Shown here in pieces: positions 50,532 through 62,695 of a DNA stretch of 64,000 nucleotides. A model generated the notes under the pieces. That model saw nothing but the letters and a program-made list of their open reading frames with translations, searched no databases and had not been told where the DNA came from. The DNA is taken from positions 1-64,000 of the forward strand of contig NZ_JAGEKR010000013.1 of the NCBI RefSeq assembly GCF_017565405.1. Reading direction: 5' to 3'. The position numbers were made by a program, and so were the translations under genes. How positions within the stretch are numbered: the stretch's first letter is position 1; each line of letters begins with the position of its first letter. The stretch comes from Allobranchiibius sp. CTAmp26. GTDB taxonomy: Bacteria > Actinomycetota > Actinomycetes > Actinomycetales > Dermatophilaceae.

Positions 50532-51107
50532 ATGGACGACGACATCGAGTCGGTGCTGACCGGCGTGGGGCCGCGGCTGCGCGCCGTACGCGAACAACGC
50601 CACGCCACGCTCGCCGACATCGCGGCCGTGACCGGCATCTCGGTGAGCACCCTGTCCCGGCTGGAGTCCGGCCGCCGCAAGCCCACGCTGGAGATGCTGC
50701 TGCCGCTCGCGCGTGAGTACGCCGTCCCGATCGATGAGCTGGTCGGCGCGCCCGCGACCGGTGACCCGCGCATTCACCTGCGGCCGGTGAGGCGACACGG
50801 TCAGACGCACATCCCGCTCAGCCGGCGTCCCGGCGGTACGCAGGCGTGGAAGATCGTGTTGCCTCCGGCGCAGCCGAATGCGGTGCCCGATCCGAAGACG
50901 CACGCCGGATTCGACTGGCTCTACGTGCTGTCCGGCCGCCTGCGGCTCGTCCTCGGCGACCGCGACATGGTGCTCGCGGCGGGCGAGGCCGCCGAGTTCG
51001 ACACCCGGGTGCCGCACTGGTTCGCCAGCGCGGACCCGCAGGCGACCGAGGTGCTCAGCCTGTTCGGGACCCAGGGCGAACGCGCCCACTTGCGCGTCCG
51101 CGCGTAA
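50532..51107 (+). CDS. XRE family regulator with C-terminal cupin domain
   Basis: A 191-aa regulator: helix-turn-helix at about residues 14-70 (LRAVREQRHATLADIAAVTG, VSTLSRLESGRRKPTLEMLL) and a cupin sensor domain at about 120-185 (HAGFDWLYVLSGRLRLVLGD, EFDTRVPHWFAS). Such proteins sense small metabolites or amino-acid derivatives. ATG start MDDDIESVL. It sits alone between the carbonic anhydrase and tuf terminators. Confidence 0.9.
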   Translation: MDDDIESVLTGVGPRLRAVREQRHATLADIAAVTGISVSTLSRLESGRRKPTLEMLLPLAREYAVPIDELVGAPATGDPRIHLRPVRRHGQTHIPLSRRPGGTQAWKIVLPPAQPNAVPDPKTHAGFDWLYVLSGRLRLVLGDRDMVLAAGEAAEFDTRVPHWFASADPQATEVLSLFGTQGERAHLRVRA

Positions 51108-51113
51108 CCCTCT

Positions 51114-51163
51114 CGGTTGTCCGCACTTTCGTGCAGACGGGTACACGAAAACGCGGACAACCG
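51114..51163. repeat. CGGTTGTCCGC palindrome after the cupin regulator
   Basis: Arms 51114-51124 and 51153-51163 (11 bp) with an inner 7-bp stem (51127-51133 with 51144-51150), separated only by a symmetrical AC/AC internal loop; terminal loop 10 nt. Starts 6 nt after the gene's stop. Confidence 0.85.
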
Positions 51164-51174
51164 GCGTACGCCGT

Positions 51175-51211
51175 CGCGGTTGTCAGCACCACGTCCACGC
51201 TGACAATCGCG
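51175..51211. repeat. Fourth palindrome of the GGTTGTCAGC family
   Basis: Arms 51175-51187 and 51199-51211 form a 13-bp stem with one G.U pair and an 11-nt loop. Only 11 nt from the previous element and 7 nt from the tuf terminator. Confidence 0.8.
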
Positions 51212-51218
51212 GCATACA

Positions 51219-51256
51219 GGAAGGCCCCGGCCCGCCGAAGCGGACCGGGGCCTTCC
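51219..51256 (-). terminator. Terminator of the str operon, after tuf
   Basis: A 17-position stem (51219-51235 with 51240-51256, one mismatch) with a CGAA tetraloop, about 30 nt beyond the tuf stop. Confidence 0.85.
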
Positions 51257-51286
51257 CGGTGATTCACCTCCTCGCGGAGGCGGCGA

Positions 51287-52480
<1,194 letters not shown>

Positions 52481-52575
52481 TGGGTACTCCTTCAAAACTG
52501 TTGGTCTGACGCCGGGGCGTCCTTATGGTGTTCTGCTGCTGGTGGGATGACGACGTGTGCCGTCCCTGAGGAACC

Positions 52576-52610
52576 CCGTCGCGTCGCCTGCGAGGCAGGC
52601 GACGCGACGG
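52576..52610 (-). terminator. 16-bp hairpin between fusA and tuf
   Basis: Arms 52576-52591 and 52595-52610 pair perfectly around a 3-nt loop, 8 nt beyond the fusA stop. It may attenuate read-through into tuf or protect the fusA mRNA end. Confidence 0.75.
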
Positions 52611-52617
52611 GAGAAGC

Positions 52618-54723
<2,106 letters not shown>

Positions 54724-54812
54724 GGTGTGGTTCCTTATCCGCTCGTCGAATGTTGTGGTGCGGCGTCCGTGCGGTCGCCGGTCTGCCGGCGACCGCACGG
54801 GTCAGCCGTGGA

Positions 54813-55283
54813 TCACCAGCGGTAGTGCGCGAAGGCCCGGTTGGACTCGGCCATCTTGTGGGTGTCCTCGCGACGCTTGACCGCGGCACCCAGGCCGTTG
54901 CTCGCGTCGAGGATCTCGTTCATCAGTCGCTCGGTCATCGTCTTCTCGCGGCGCTGCCGGGAGTAGCCGACCAGCCAACGCAACGACAGGGTCGTCCCGC
55001 GGCCGGGCTTGACCTCGATCGGCACCTGGTAAGTCGCACCACCGACGCGGCGGCTCTTGACCTCGAGGCTCGGCTTGATGTTCTCCAGCGCGCGCTTCAG
55101 CGTGACGACCGGATCGGTGCCGGTCTTCTCACGGGTGCCCTCGAGGGCGCCGTACACGATGCGCTCGGCGACGGACTTCTTGCCGTCCAGCAGGATCTTG
55201 TTGATCAGCTGGGTGACCAGCGGCGACCCGTAGACCGGGTCGATGACGAGGGGGCGCTTCGGGGCGGGACCCTTACGTGGCAT
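54813..55283 (-). CDS. rpsG: 30S ribosomal protein S7
   Basis: A 156-aa head protein: [20 protein letters not shown] and [13 protein letters not shown] at the end. The ATG overlaps the rpsL stop by one base. Confidence 0.99.
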   Translation of the reverse strand: MPRKGPAPKRPLVIDPVYGSPLVTQLINKILLDGKKSVAERIVYGALEGTREKTGTDPVVTLKRALENIKPSLEVKSRRVGGATYQVPIEVKPGRGTTLSLRWLVGYSRQRREKTMTERLMNEILDASNGLGAAVKRREDTHKMAESNRAFAHYRW

Positions 55284-55657
55284 TACTTCTTCTCCCTCTT
55301 CGCGCCGTACTTGGAACGAGCCTGCTGACGGCTGCGGACACCCTGGGTGTCCAGCGAGCCGCGGACGATCTTGTATCGCACGCCGGGCAGGTCCTTCACG
55401 CGACCGCCGCGGACGAGCACGATCGAGTGCTCCTGCAGGTTGTGGCCGACGCCGGGGATGTAGGCCGTGACCTCGATGCCGGAGGTGAGCTTCACGCGGG
55501 CCACCTTGCGCAGCGCCGAGTTCGGCTTCTTGGGGGTCGTGGTGTAGACGCGGGTGCACACACCGCGCCGCTGGGGGCTGCCCTTCAGTGCCGGCGTCGA
55601 GACCTTCGTGGCCTTGTCCTGCCGACCCTTACGGACGAGCTGGTTGATGGTAGGCAA
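55283..55657 (-). CDS. rpsL: 30S ribosomal protein S12 (TTG start)
   Basis: A 124-aa decoding-centre protein. The streptomycin-relevant lysines are in [13 protein letters not shown] (K43-like) and [13 protein letters not shown] (K88-like), wild type as far as visible. The start appears to be TTG ([10 protein letters not shown] follows), with GGAG 8 nt upstream; no ATG or GTG is suitably placed. First gene of the str operon. Confidence 0.98.
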   Translation of the reverse strand: MPTINQLVRKGRQDKATKVSTPALKGSPQRRGVCTRVYTTTPKKPNSALRKVARVKLTSGIEVTAYIPGVGHNLQEHSIVLVRGGRVKDLPGVRYKIVRGSLDTQGVRSRQQARSKYGAKREKK

Positions 55658-55741
55658 CCTGTTGTCTCCGTCTGTTTCGTGTCTTGTCGTTCGCCCGGAC
55701 TCGTGCCCGGACGATTCCTTGGATTGCCGACGCCGCCTGCA

Positions 55742-55767
55742 TCCGACCCCCGCACTCGGGTGTGTCG
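55742..55767 (-). promoter_or_regulatory. 26-nt leader element shared by the S10 and str operons (str copy)
   Basis: Identical to 34291-34316 at 25 of 26 positions, same strand relative to the operon. It starts 85 nt upstream of rpsL. The rest of the leader (55658-55973) shows no gene. Confidence 0.75.
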
Positions 55768-55973
55768 GAACGGCGTACGCCGGAGCCCTCCCCCGCACTT
55801 CCCGGCGTCTCGTGACGAATCGACACGGTCTGACCAGGCTGCCCGGCGAGGGCGTGTATCGCGGTCTGATGCACCACGGACGACCTATACAGCGCACATC
55901 CGCACGTGGTTGTTCCCATGTGCCGCGCAGTACCGATCGAACGAGCGCAGGGCATGGCCACGCACAGTCCTCA

Positions 55974-56002
55974 AGTCTACCGGGCGGGCGATACCGCTCC
56001 AA
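55974..56002 (-). promoter_or_regulatory. Promoter of the str operon
   Basis: On the minus strand, TTGGAG (55997-56002) and TAGACT (55974-55979) lie 17 nt apart, the same layout as the S10 promoter. Leader about 310 nt. 56003-56058 upstream has nothing else recognisable. Confidence 0.7.
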
Positions 56003-56058
56003 ATCCACCCGGACGCCGTTCCCGCGGCGCAATCCCCGCCGTCGAGCTCAGTGCCGAC

Positions 56059-58206
56059 TCACGACTCACGGCGGCGCAGCAGGCGCGACGAGACCCCTGG
56101 GATGGGCGCGCCGCGCGGCGCCGGCTCACGCGAGGAGACGGTCGCCGCGAGGACCACGAGCAGCGGTACCACGATCAGCATGCCGATGGGCGGGATCCCG
56201 GTGCCGGAGTCGTTGGCGAAGAAGCCGAGGACCCAGCAGATGACCGCGGCGACCAGTCCGTTGCCGAGGAAGGGGATCGGCGCCCACAGCCGGGCGACCG
56301 GCCGGCTGAAACGCCGGCTCGGGGCGACCAGCACGACGATGGCGACCACGAGCAGGAGCGGCACCAGCAGGGTGAGCGGGCCCGAAGTGAGCATCTGCGC
56401 GTTGAGCTGGCCGATCCTGCCCAGGCCGCCCGCCTGCCCGTGGTTGCGCAGGCCGGCCACGAAGTCGCCGAGGTGAGTGCGGTACTGCGCCGGACGCAGA
56501 TAGTCCAGGACGGCCAGCCCGGCGACCACGAGCCCGGTGGACCCGCCGATCAGGGCGACCCGCTGCCACGTCACGCGCAGTCCCGAGGCGTTGAGCGCGA
56601 GATAGGCGAACGCCGGGATCATCGCGACGGGCCCGCCGGCGTCGGCGCCCCAAGCGGGCGAACCGTCGACCAGGATCGCGGGTATCGCGACGAGCACCAC
56701 CGTCGCGGCGGCCAGGTCGCGGCGGCCCGCTCTGATCAGAGGGTCCGCGAGCAGCGCAGCGATGAGCAGGGCGCTCGTGGCGAGCATCGCGTAGCCGACG
56801 TTGCCCATCCCGTAGTAGCGCCCGCCGTACAGGGGTTGCAGTCCCATCATGGAGGTCAGCTGCAGCCGGGAACCGTGCATCGTGTCGTCGAGCACGGTGT
56901 ACCCGGTGATCGCCAGGACGACGAGGAGGGGGCCGGCCCGGTGGCGTCGCCACGGCCCGGTAAGTGCGAGCACCGAGATGGCGACGGCGATGAGCAGCAC
57001 ACCGCCGGTGAGCGCGAAGCCGGGGTGTCCCGAGCGGTACCAGGGGAAGACCCCGATCAGGAACGTCGCTGCCGGCAACGACGCCAGCGCCCCTGCGGTG
57101 ACGCCGATACCCGCCCGCAGCAACGAGCTCGCCACGAGCGGCTGCTCGCCGCGCCGGATGCGCCGTACCTGCAGTCGCCACAGCAGCACGCCGAGCGCGA
57201 CCACCACCGCACCGATGACTAGGGCCCGCGGGAAGAAGCTGCGCAACACGGAGTGCTGCACGGCCAACTCCTGCCCGAGGTCGCGTGCCAGCGTGACCGG
57301 GCCGTAGACGCTGCTGCTCGGTTCGACGGACGGGACCCTGGCCTCGGGCAGGGTCGGCGCCGCGCTGCCGTAGCGGTGCAGGATCAACGCCGTCAGGTCG
57401 ACGATGCCGATCATCCCGATCTGGCGGGTGTTCAGCGACGTCAGGCGACCGTGCGGGACACCCGGGCCGGTGATCACGACGGATCGCAGGTGCTCCGGCG
57501 ACGCGTCGTCCCCGAGCGCGGCCACCACCAGCGTGGCGTCGGCCGGCACCTTCGCGACGGCAGCCCGCAGATCCTTGTCGTTCGTACTGACCAGGCTCAC
57601 CAGCGTGATGGGGCAGGTCGAGAAGTCGGCGTCGGCCAGTCCGGACGCGTAGTGCGCGACCTCGCCCTGCCGGTCCGACGCGGCGAGCGCCGCACCCCCA
57701 CCGACGGCGCTCACACACTCGTGGTGCTGCATCGCCGTGGACGCGAGCCGACCGATGTCGGCCTTCGGACTGCGGGAGAGCGCTGTCGCCCGCCAGGTGG
57801 GCCATTCGGGGTAGTACCCCGTGGTCGCGCTGGTCCGGAACGGCGTCTGGATCCCGGGACAGCGATCCACCTTGTGACCCGGGAGCGTCTCGTGGGCGAG
57901 TCCCCCGACCGCCGTGCGGGTGCCGGCGGACAGAGTCATCCAGCCGTCGCCGGTGCAACTGTGGCCCGACACGGCCCGGGTGAGCAGGTCGCCGACCGCT
58001 CCCTTGCGGGCCAGGGAGTACAGCGTGGGATTCGCCGAGCTGGAGGTGGAGTTCCAGTCCAGCAGCGGCACCCGGATGACCACGATCGGACCCGGTTGGG
58101 AGATCTGCTGCAACGCGGGTCGGTGGGTGAGCAGCGAGGTGAGCAAGAGCCCGCCCAGACCGGATGCGAACACCAGCACGCACACAGTCAGCCAGCGCCG
58201 GATCAC
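56059..58206 (-). CDS. Large membrane protein with extracytoplasmic N-terminal domain
   Basis: A 715-aa protein. One N-terminal membrane segment (about 5-27) anchors an external domain of about 290 residues that looks like a remnant alkaline-phosphatase/phosphodiesterase fold (VVIRVPLLDW, DGWMTLSAGTRTAVGG, VVAALGDDASPEHLRSVVI). About nine to ten membrane helices follow, with polar motifs GRYYGMGNVGYA, AWGADAGGPVAMIPAF and NDSGTGIPP between them. Proteins of this layout occur in many Gram-positive bacteria. Their role, probably in the envelope, is unknown to me. Divergent from the GtrA-like gene. Confidence 0.8.
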   Translation of the reverse strand: MIRRWLTVCVLVFASGLGGLLLTSLLTHRPALQQISQPGPIVVIRVPLLDWNSTSSSANPTLYSLARKGAVGDLLTRAVSGHSCTGDGWMTLSAGTRTAVGGLAHETLPGHKVDRCPGIQTPFRTSATTGYYPEWPTWRATALSRSPKADIGRLASTAMQHHECVSAVGGGAALAASDRQGEVAHYASGLADADFSTCPITLVSLVSTNDKDLRAAVAKVPADATLVVAALGDDASPEHLRSVVITGPGVPHGRLTSLNTRQIGMIGIVDLTALILHRYGSAAPTLPEARVPSVEPSSSVYGPVTLARDLGQELAVQHSVLRSFFPRALVIGAVVVALGVLLWRLQVRRIRRGEQPLVASSLLRAGIGVTAGALASLPAATFLIGVFPWYRSGHPGFALTGGVLLIAVAISVLALTGPWRRHRAGPLLVVLAITGYTVLDDTMHGSRLQLTSMMGLQPLYGGRYYGMGNVGYAMLATSALLIAALLADPLIRAGRRDLAAATVVLVAIPAILVDGSPAWGADAGGPVAMIPAFAYLALNASGLRVTWQRVALIGGSTGLVVAGLAVLDYLRPAQYRTHLGDFVAGLRNHGQAGGLGRIGQLNAQMLTSGPLTLLVPLLLVVAIVVLVAPSRRFSRPVARLWAPIPFLGNGLVAAVICWVLGFFANDSGTGIPPIGMLIVVPLLVVLAATVSSREPAPRGAPIPGVSSRLLRRRES

Positions 58207-58318
58207 CGGGTCAGGGTACGGCTACTTTCATGAGCGCCCGCTGCGTGGGCGCGCGGACCGTGGATCATCCGTTGGTAGTGTCCTAGCAGGTTCGTCATCC
58301 CACCGTCGGAAGTTGTCG

Positions 58319-58831
58319 ATGTCCACCCATGAGGCGACCGTCAGCGCCCCCGCAGCCCCGCATAACGGCAGCGGGCTGCGCCAGGCGTTCCGATTCGGCG
58401 TCGTCGGAATCGCCGGTTTCGTCGCCGATGTCGGCGGGTTCAACCTGCTGCGCATCGAAGGCCCGGGGCCCCTGCACGCGTACCCGATCTCCGCGAAGGT
58501 GATCTCCAGCGTGGCCGGGGTGATCGTGGCCTGGCTCGGCAACCGCTACTGGACCTTCCGGCACACCCGACGGGAGCGGATGCATCACGAGTTCCTACTG
58601 TTCGCCGTGGTGTCGATCATCGGGATCGCGATCGCGGCCGCCTGCCTGGCCGTGTCGCACTACGTGCTGGGCTACCGCTCGCAGCTCGCCGACAACGTCA
58701 GCGGCAACGGCATCGGACTGGTGCTGGCCACCGGTTTCCGGTTCTGGGCCTACAAACACCACGTGTTCGTCTCGCAGAACGGCGAGCCGTTCACCGCTGC
58801 CTACGAGGACGCGGACGAGGACGAGGTCTGA
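58319..58831 (+). CDS. GtrA-like family membrane protein
   Basis: A 170-aa protein with four membrane helices (FRFGVVGIAGFVADVGGF; VISSVAGVIVAWLGNRYWTF; FLLFAVVSIIGIAIAAACL; GIGLVLATGFRFWAYKHHVF). RYWTF and RFWAYK are typical of GtrA, which flips or supports polyprenyl-phosphate sugars in arabinogalactan and surface glycan synthesis. ATG start MSTHEATV. Its end overlaps the convergent glycosyltransferase by 31 nt. Confidence 0.9.
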   Translation: MSTHEATVSAPAAPHNGSGLRQAFRFGVVGIAGFVADVGGFNLLRIEGPGPLHAYPISAKVISSVAGVIVAWLGNRYWTFRHTRRERMHHEFLLFAVVSIIGIAIAAACLAVSHYVLGYRSQLADNVSGNGIGLVLATGFRFWAYKHHVFVSQNGEPFTAAYEDADEDEV

Positions 58832-59553
58832 GCGCGGCGTACCCGCTTGGGGTGCGCGAACCGCATCCGACCGCTCATCGCGAACATCTCCAACCCGAGG
58901 GGGATGGTCTTGCGCAGCTCGCCGGTGACCGAGGACTCCCCCACCCGCGGGTGGTAGTTGACGGGCACCTGCACCATCTTGGTGCCGCTCTTGGCGGTGA
59001 GCAGCAGCATCTCCAGCCCGTACGCCGAGCCGTCGAGCGTGGAGTGCTCCAACAGGTGGTCGGCGTGGGCCCGCGTCATGACGCGGAAGGTGCATCCCAC
59101 GTCGGACAGGCTGGTCGTGTTGTAGAGCGCCTCCACCCACTTGGCGACGCCCCAGTTGCCCCACTTGAGGAACCAGCCCATGTTGGCGCCGTCCCAGATG
59201 AACTCCGAGACGGTGCGCGACCCGACCACGAAGCCGCACTCGGGCATGAACGCCAACAGCTTGCGCAGGTCGGTGGGGTCGAAGGTGCCGTCCGGCTCGC
59301 AGACCGCGATCAGGTCCGTACGCGCCTCGCGCAGACCCCGCTGGATCGCGGCGCCGTAGCCCTGCCGTGCCTCGTGGACCTCCCGGGCACCGGTCGTCGC
59401 GACCTCCTCGGAGGTGCCGGCGGCGGCGTTGTTGTTGACGACGAGCACCTCGTCGACCTCGGGCATCGCTTCGAACGCCGTGATGCACGCGGCGATGCTG
59501 TCCTTCTCGTTGTACGTGGGCAGCACCACCGTGAGGGTGGGATTGCTGGGCAT
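58801..59553 (-). CDS. Family 2 glycosyltransferase (polyprenyl-phosphate sugar synthase-like)
   Basis: A 250-aa GT-A enzyme: VVLPTYNEKDSIAACI at the N-terminus, then QGYGAAIQRGLREART and the metal-binding EPDGTFDPTDL. It lacks the C-terminal membrane helices of many dolichol-phosphate mannosyltransferases, ending in a Ser-rich tail. The neighbouring GtrA-like protein may supply the membrane part. It starts 2 nt after the methyltransferase stop. Likely donates a sugar to a lipid carrier. Confidence 0.88.
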   Translation of the reverse strand: MPSNPTLTVVLPTYNEKDSIAACITAFEAMPEVDEVLVVNNNAAAGTSEEVATTGAREVHEARQGYGAAIQRGLREARTDLIAVCEPDGTFDPTDLRKLLAFMPECGFVVGSRTVSEFIWDGANMGWFLKWGNWGVAKWVEALYNTTSLSDVGCTFRVMTRAHADHLLEHSTLDGSAYGLEMLLLTAKSGTKMVQVPVNYHPRVGESSVTGELRKTIPLGLEMFAMSGRMRFAHPKRVRRAQTSSSSASS

Positions 59554-59555
59554 GT

Positions 59556-60242
59556 TCACTCCTTGGGTCGGCTGGCGACGACGAGCATCTGACCGGCCAG
59601 CGGCTTGATCGGTGACGCGAGATACCACGGCACCAGGAACGAGAGGCGGGCGCCGGACGACTTCATCGTCAACGGCATGAAGCGCGGTTTGACCAGTTCC
59701 ACCCGCAGACCGCGGGAGGTCAGGTAGTCGCTCAGCGACTGGTCGGTGAAGATCGCGACGTGCGTGTAGTCGTCGAAGTAGCGGCGCGGCGCCAACCGGA
59801 AGTTGGGCTGCATCAGGATCAACCGACCGCCGGGGCGCAGCACACGCAGGACACCGTCCACCAGGCGATTGGTGTCGGCCCGCTCGAGGTGCTCCAGCAG
59901 GTTCGAGGCGAACACGACGTCGAAGGAGTCCTCCTCGAACCGGGACAGATCGGTGCAGTCCCCGACGACCGCCTCGACCTGCGGCGCCGCATTGCGCCGG
60001 ACCGTGTCGTCCAGGTCCATGGCGACCACCCGCCCGGCGGTGATGGCGTTGGAGAAGTCGCACCAGCCCGCGCCCAGCTCGAGCACTGCGGAGTCGGGTC
60101 CGAACCACCGCTGGAAGTACCCCCCCAGGTGCCGCCAGATGTCCGAGCGGGCGGGATTGGGTGCCAGGCGGGTCTCGAAGTAGCCGGGCTGGTAGTTGCC
60201 TGGCCCGGTGCCGTCGCTCGGCACGTCGTCCTGCTGGGTCAC
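59556..60242 (-). CDS. Class I SAM-dependent methyltransferase
   Basis: A 228-aa enzyme. The SAM-binding motif is AVLELGAGWCDFSNAI, with VVAMDLDD and DVVFASNLLEHL downstream, a Methyltransf_11/23-type pattern. The C-terminal third (PRFMPLTMKSSGARLSFLVP, then WYLASPIKPLAGQML) is hydrophobic. I start at GTG (VTQQDDVPSDGTG) with GGAAGGA upstream; a very long upstream open frame is antisense to the next gene. Probably modifies a glycan or lipid in the adjacent pathway. Confidence 0.85.
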   Translation of the reverse strand: MTQQDDVPSDGTGPGNYQPGYFETRLAPNPARSDIWRHLGGYFQRWFGPDSAVLELGAGWCDFSNAITAGRVVAMDLDDTVRRNAAPQVEAVVGDCTDLSRFEEDSFDVVFASNLLEHLERADTNRLVDGVLRVLRPGGRLILMQPNFRLAPRRYFDDYTHVAIFTDQSLSDYLTSRGLRVELVKPRFMPLTMKSSGARLSFLVPWYLASPIKPLAGQMLVVASRPKE

Positions 60243-60344
60243 GATGTCCTTCCCGACGACCTCAGGTGGCCGGCTGGTCCGGCCCGATCCCCGTGCCGCA
60301 CCGTAGCCCACAGGGCCGCAGGTAGCCCAGCTACGGTGTCGCTC

Positions 60345-62603
60345 GTGCCTGCGACCCACACCATGCCCACCCTCCGTCGCCCGTCCCTGGACACCGCTCG
60401 CCACGCCGGCGGCTACTGGGTGCTCCTGCTCGCGACCGCGCTCTACCTGGGGTACGCGTCCGTCTACGGCCTCTCCGGGTCGTACGTCGTCCGTGCCCTC
60501 CTCACCGTGGCCGTCACCCAGCTGCTGCCCGGCGTGATGCTGTGGCGGTGCATCCGCCCGCGGGACGGCTGGCTGCTGGAGGACCTGGCGATGGGCTTCG
60601 CCATGGGCATCGCCGTCGTCGTGCCCACCCAGACCATCGCCGGATACAGCCACCAGCGGTGGATCGCCCTCGTGCTGCCACTGCTCGTGGTCGTCGCCCT
60701 GGCGGTCGTCCCCGTGACACGTGCCCGGATCGTGCAGGCCCGCTGCGCGCCGCTGCCGTGGTGGCTCGGTGCGGGCCTCGCGGCGCTCTCGGCGTCCACC
60801 CTCCCCGGCCTGATCGCCTACTTCCGGGCCAACCAGCCGCACTGGACCTACGGCGTGGGTCAGCCCCACGTCGACACCTACCTGCACCTCGCGCTGTCGT
60901 CCGAGCTGCTCGAGCGCGGCCCCGCGGCGTGGCCGACGGTCATCGGGGAGAACCTGGGCTACCAGTGGTTCGCGCACGCCTGGATCGCCCAGGTCACGGC
61001 CTCCAGCGGCGTTCCCCTGGACAGCGTGCTGATGCGTTTCCTGCCCGCGATCATGCCCATCGTCTCGGTGAGCTGTGTGGCGGCGCTGGCCCTTCGCCTG
61101 ACCCGCAGCCCCGGCATCGCACTGGGCGCGGTCGCCCTCGCATCCCTCGCCGGCCAGACGTCCCCGGTGCGAATGGTCGAGATCAACGTGATGATCAGCC
61201 CGGAGTCGCCCACGCTCGGTCTCAGCGTCCCGACACTGATGGCCCTCGTGGCTGTGCTCGCGATGCGCTGGCGAGGAGAGGCGCGGCGCGGCGCCGTGGT
61301 GATGGTGCCGATCCTGACCGTGATCGCGACCGGCACCAAGGGCTCCACGGCACCCGTCGTGATCGCCGGGGTCGCTCTGGCGCTGCTCGCGATGTTGATT
61401 TGGCGGCGCCCCCTGGCACTGCACCTGGTCCTCGACCTGGCGATGATGGCGGTGGCGCTGGTGGCCACGCTGGCCATCGTGTTCCACGGATCCGCGTCCG
61501 GACTGCAATTCGGAGTGGGGGCGTCGGCCGAACAGACCCGGCTCGCGGGACCGCTGGGCGGAGTCCCGACCTACTTCCAGCAGCGCTTCGTCTCGGGAGT
61601 CACCATCCTGATCGGGCTGGGGCCGGCGCTCCTGGGGGCCGCGGTCCTCTGGCGCCGCGAGGAACGCCGTGACCCGGTCATCTGGGTGCTGCTCGGCGCC
61701 GCGATCGCCGGGGCGGCTGCCGTCGGGTTGTTCTCCCACCCCGGCCGGAGCCAGGGGTACTTCCTGTTCACCGCCCTGCCCCTGGCCTGCATCGCGTCCG
61801 CCATCGGCGCCGAGCGGGTGCTTCGCGCCCTCACCGCTCGGGGCCGGGCGCTGCTGATCGCGTCGGCCGGCATCGGGGCCCTGTGCTTCACGATGCTGCC
61901 GACCCTCATGGTCGGACCGTTGAAGCGGCACACCTTCCGCAGGCTCGAGGAGTCCCTGGTGCTCGGCCTGATCGTGCTGGTCGCGGTGGGCGTCCTGGCC
62001 GTCGTGCTCACCCGCGCCACCGATCGCTCCCGCGCGCGACAGATCGGGTTGGGAGCCCTGGCGGGCGCCGTTGTGCTGTCCGGGCCGGTGGCGTTCGACC
62101 AAAGGCTCGCCGCCACCACGATCCCGCAGATCGATCGCCACGTGAGCGTCAAGGCCGCGACCGCCAGCACCAACGGCCAGATCGCCGCTGCCTCCTACAT
62201 CGGCGCGCATTCGGGCGTCGAGGACCTGGTGATGACCAACCGGCACTGCGTACGCCCGACCCGCCCCTACAACTGCGACAGTCGGCGCTGGCTGGTCACC
62301 GCCTACAGCGAGCGGCAGGCGTTGATCGAGGGGTGGACGGCGACGAACACGGCGACGCGTCTGGCGACGAAGGGGCGCAGCTCGGTCACCGTCAACTACT
62401 GGCACCCGCAGCTGCTCGCGCTGAACGACGGCTTCTACACCCACCCGTCGGCATCGGCCGCACGCCAGCTGTGGGACAAGGGGGTGCGCTGGGTCTATGA
62501 GGAGAACACCATCCGGCACGCCGCGACCCTCGCCCCGTACGCGACGCTCCGCTTCCGCGATTCCAGCGCGAGCGCCTGGCAGCTGAACCGCCCCACCGGC
62601 TGA
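60345..62603 (+). CDS. Large multi-pass membrane protein, GT-C-like
   Basis: A 752-aa protein with about 14 hydrophobic segments up to residue ~600 and a ~120-residue hydrophilic C-terminus. An external loop with PHVDTYLHLALSSELLERGP and NLGYQWFAHAWIAQVTASSG resembles the first loop of GT-C glycosyltransferases using polyprenyl-phosphate sugars. A -10-like TACGGT at 60332 lies just before the GTG chosen, so the gene may be leaderless; GTG 60336 and ATG 60363 are alternatives. Its setting with a GT2, GtrA and a methyltransferase suggests surface-glycan assembly. Confidence 0.7.
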   Translation: MPATHTMPTLRRPSLDTARHAGGYWVLLLATALYLGYASVYGLSGSYVVRALLTVAVTQLLPGVMLWRCIRPRDGWLLEDLAMGFAMGIAVVVPTQTIAGYSHQRWIALVLPLLVVVALAVVPVTRARIVQARCAPLPWWLGAGLAALSASTLPGLIAYFRANQPHWTYGVGQPHVDTYLHLALSSELLERGPAAWPTVIGENLGYQWFAHAWIAQVTASSGVPLDSVLMRFLPAIMPIVSVSCVAALALRLTRSPGIALGAVALASLAGQTSPVRMVEINVMISPESPTLGLSVPTLMALVAVLAMRWRGEARRGAVVMVPILTVIATGTKGSTAPVVIAGVALALLAMLIWRRPLALHLVLDLAMMAVALVATLAIVFHGSASGLQFGVGASAEQTRLAGPLGGVPTYFQQRFVSGVTILIGLGPALLGAAVLWRREERRDPVIWVLLGAAIAGAAAVGLFSHPGRSQGYFLFTALPLACIASAIGAERVLRALTARGRALLIASAGIGALCFTMLPTLMVGPLKRHTFRRLEESLVLGLIVLVAVGVLAVVLTRATDRSRARQIGLGALAGAVVLSGPVAFDQRLAATTIPQIDRHVSVKAATASTNGQIAAASYIGAHSGVEDLVMTNRHCVRPTRPYNCDSRRWLVTAYSERQALIEGWTATNTATRLATKGRSSVTVNYWHPQLLALNDGFYTHPSASAARQLWDKGVRWVYEENTIRHAATLAPYATLRFRDSSASAWQLNRPTG

Positions 62604-62695
62604 CCGCTGCCCGTCCGGTCTGCCGGAGGACCGCTACGGGCGTAGGCAGGTGTCCGCACGGGCGAGAACCCGGTACTCCCCTCTCGGGTGACAGA

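Noticed and set aside
59556-62519. A 987-codon open frame on the minus strand
   Set aside because: Only its last 229 codons (59556-60242) encode a recognisable methyltransferase; the rest is antisense to the membrane-protein gene and is Arg/Gly/His-rich composition noise of high-GC DNA.
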